NCBI GenBank assembly: GCA_039029515.1
Contig: JBCCFX010000067.1
Location: 1 to 17,883 of the forward strand
Direction: 5' to 3'
Source of the DNA: JBCCFX01 sp039029515
GTDB taxonomy: Bacteria > Planctomycetota > Phycisphaerae > Phycisphaerales > SM1A02
DNA length: 17,883 nucleotides
This document shows, piece after piece, positions 17,805 through 17,883 of this stretch. The notes under the pieces are model-generated. The model searched no databases, was not told the origin of the DNA, and saw only the letters and a program-made list of their open reading frames with translations. Both the position numbers and the translations under genes were made by a program. Numbering within the stretch: the stretch's first letter is position 1; every line of letters begins with the position of its first letter.

Positions 17805-17883
17805 TGATACATGGGTGACCTAGAAACTGAATCTAACACTGTTCCTGTAATGTCAGGAACAGCACCAATAATCCGGAGTCGGC
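17787..17883. other. Foreign segment interrupting acnA (start of an insertion, or assembly joint)
   Basis: These 97 bases are about 44% G+C by direct count, visibly poorer in GC than the flanking genes. They contain no aconitase sequence in any frame. Stops occur early in all three forward frames; one reverse frame stays open from the window edge to a stop at 17803-17801 (about 27 codons), too short to mean much. A 9-bp perfect hairpin lies at 17839-17862. The nature of the element cannot be decided because the window ends. Confidence 0.55.
17839..17862. repeat. Perfect 9-bp inverted repeat within the foreign segment
   Basis: CTGTTCCTG (17839-17847) and CAGGAACAG (17854-17862) are exact reverse complements around the 6-nt loop TAATGT. 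No T-run follows, so it is not a standard terminator. It would suit a structured RNA or a mobile-element end. Confidence 0.8.

Overview
The window looks like chromosomal DNA of a fairly GC-rich bacterium, probably a planctomycete of the Phycisphaerae type. That placement is inferred from a fused ccoN-ccoO gene, a mono-heme CcoP, a TMTC-like mannosyltransferase with TPRs and a short P-loop sulfotransferase. No rRNA or universal marker gene is present to confirm it.

Left part (1-4104). A two-component pair is read leftwards: a sensor kinase (198-2120) whose first PAS domain carries the residue pattern of the FixL heme pocket, and a response regulator cut by the left edge, overlapping by ATGA. 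Divergently from the kinase runs a long rightward cluster. It opens with a tandem universal stress protein (2455-3420) and a periplasmic cytochrome c'-like lipoprotein whose signal peptide is interrupted by an in-frame TGA (3441-3983).

Middle part (4105-12396). This is a complete cbb3 (C-type) heme-copper oxidase locus with its assembly set, tightly packed: fused ccoNO, ccoQ, mono-heme ccoP, ccoG (rdxA/fixG), a 73-aa membrane protein in the fixH slot containing 12-bp tandem repeats, a DsbD_2/TauE-type transporter, the copper ATPase ccoI, and ccoS. Together these build and metallate a high-affinity terminal oxidase. The FixL-like kinase next door is a natural candidate for its oxygen sensor, although no binding site for its regulator can be shown here.

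Right part (12397-17883). A tRNA-Ser(CGA) with its own sigma-70-type promoter is followed by a large TMTC-like membrane glycosyltransferase with C-terminal TPRs. Then come two leftward genes, a cysteine dioxygenase and a small sulfotransferase-like P-loop protein, and finally a rightward aconitase (acnA). The aconitase reads normally through all three iron-sulfur cysteines up to the NRNFEGR motif. It then loses homology abruptly in distinctly AT-richer DNA, so roughly the last third of the protein is absent. This break, about 100 bases before the window ends, is the most striking anomaly: an insertion (IS or self-splicing intron), a disrupted gene, or an assembly joint.

Stretches without genes: 2121-2454 holds only a 7-bp hairpin and no convincing promoter. 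15876-16094 (divergent sulfotransferase/aconitase starts) holds only weak -10-like matches. No CRISPR array, rRNA or complete insertion sequence was seen.
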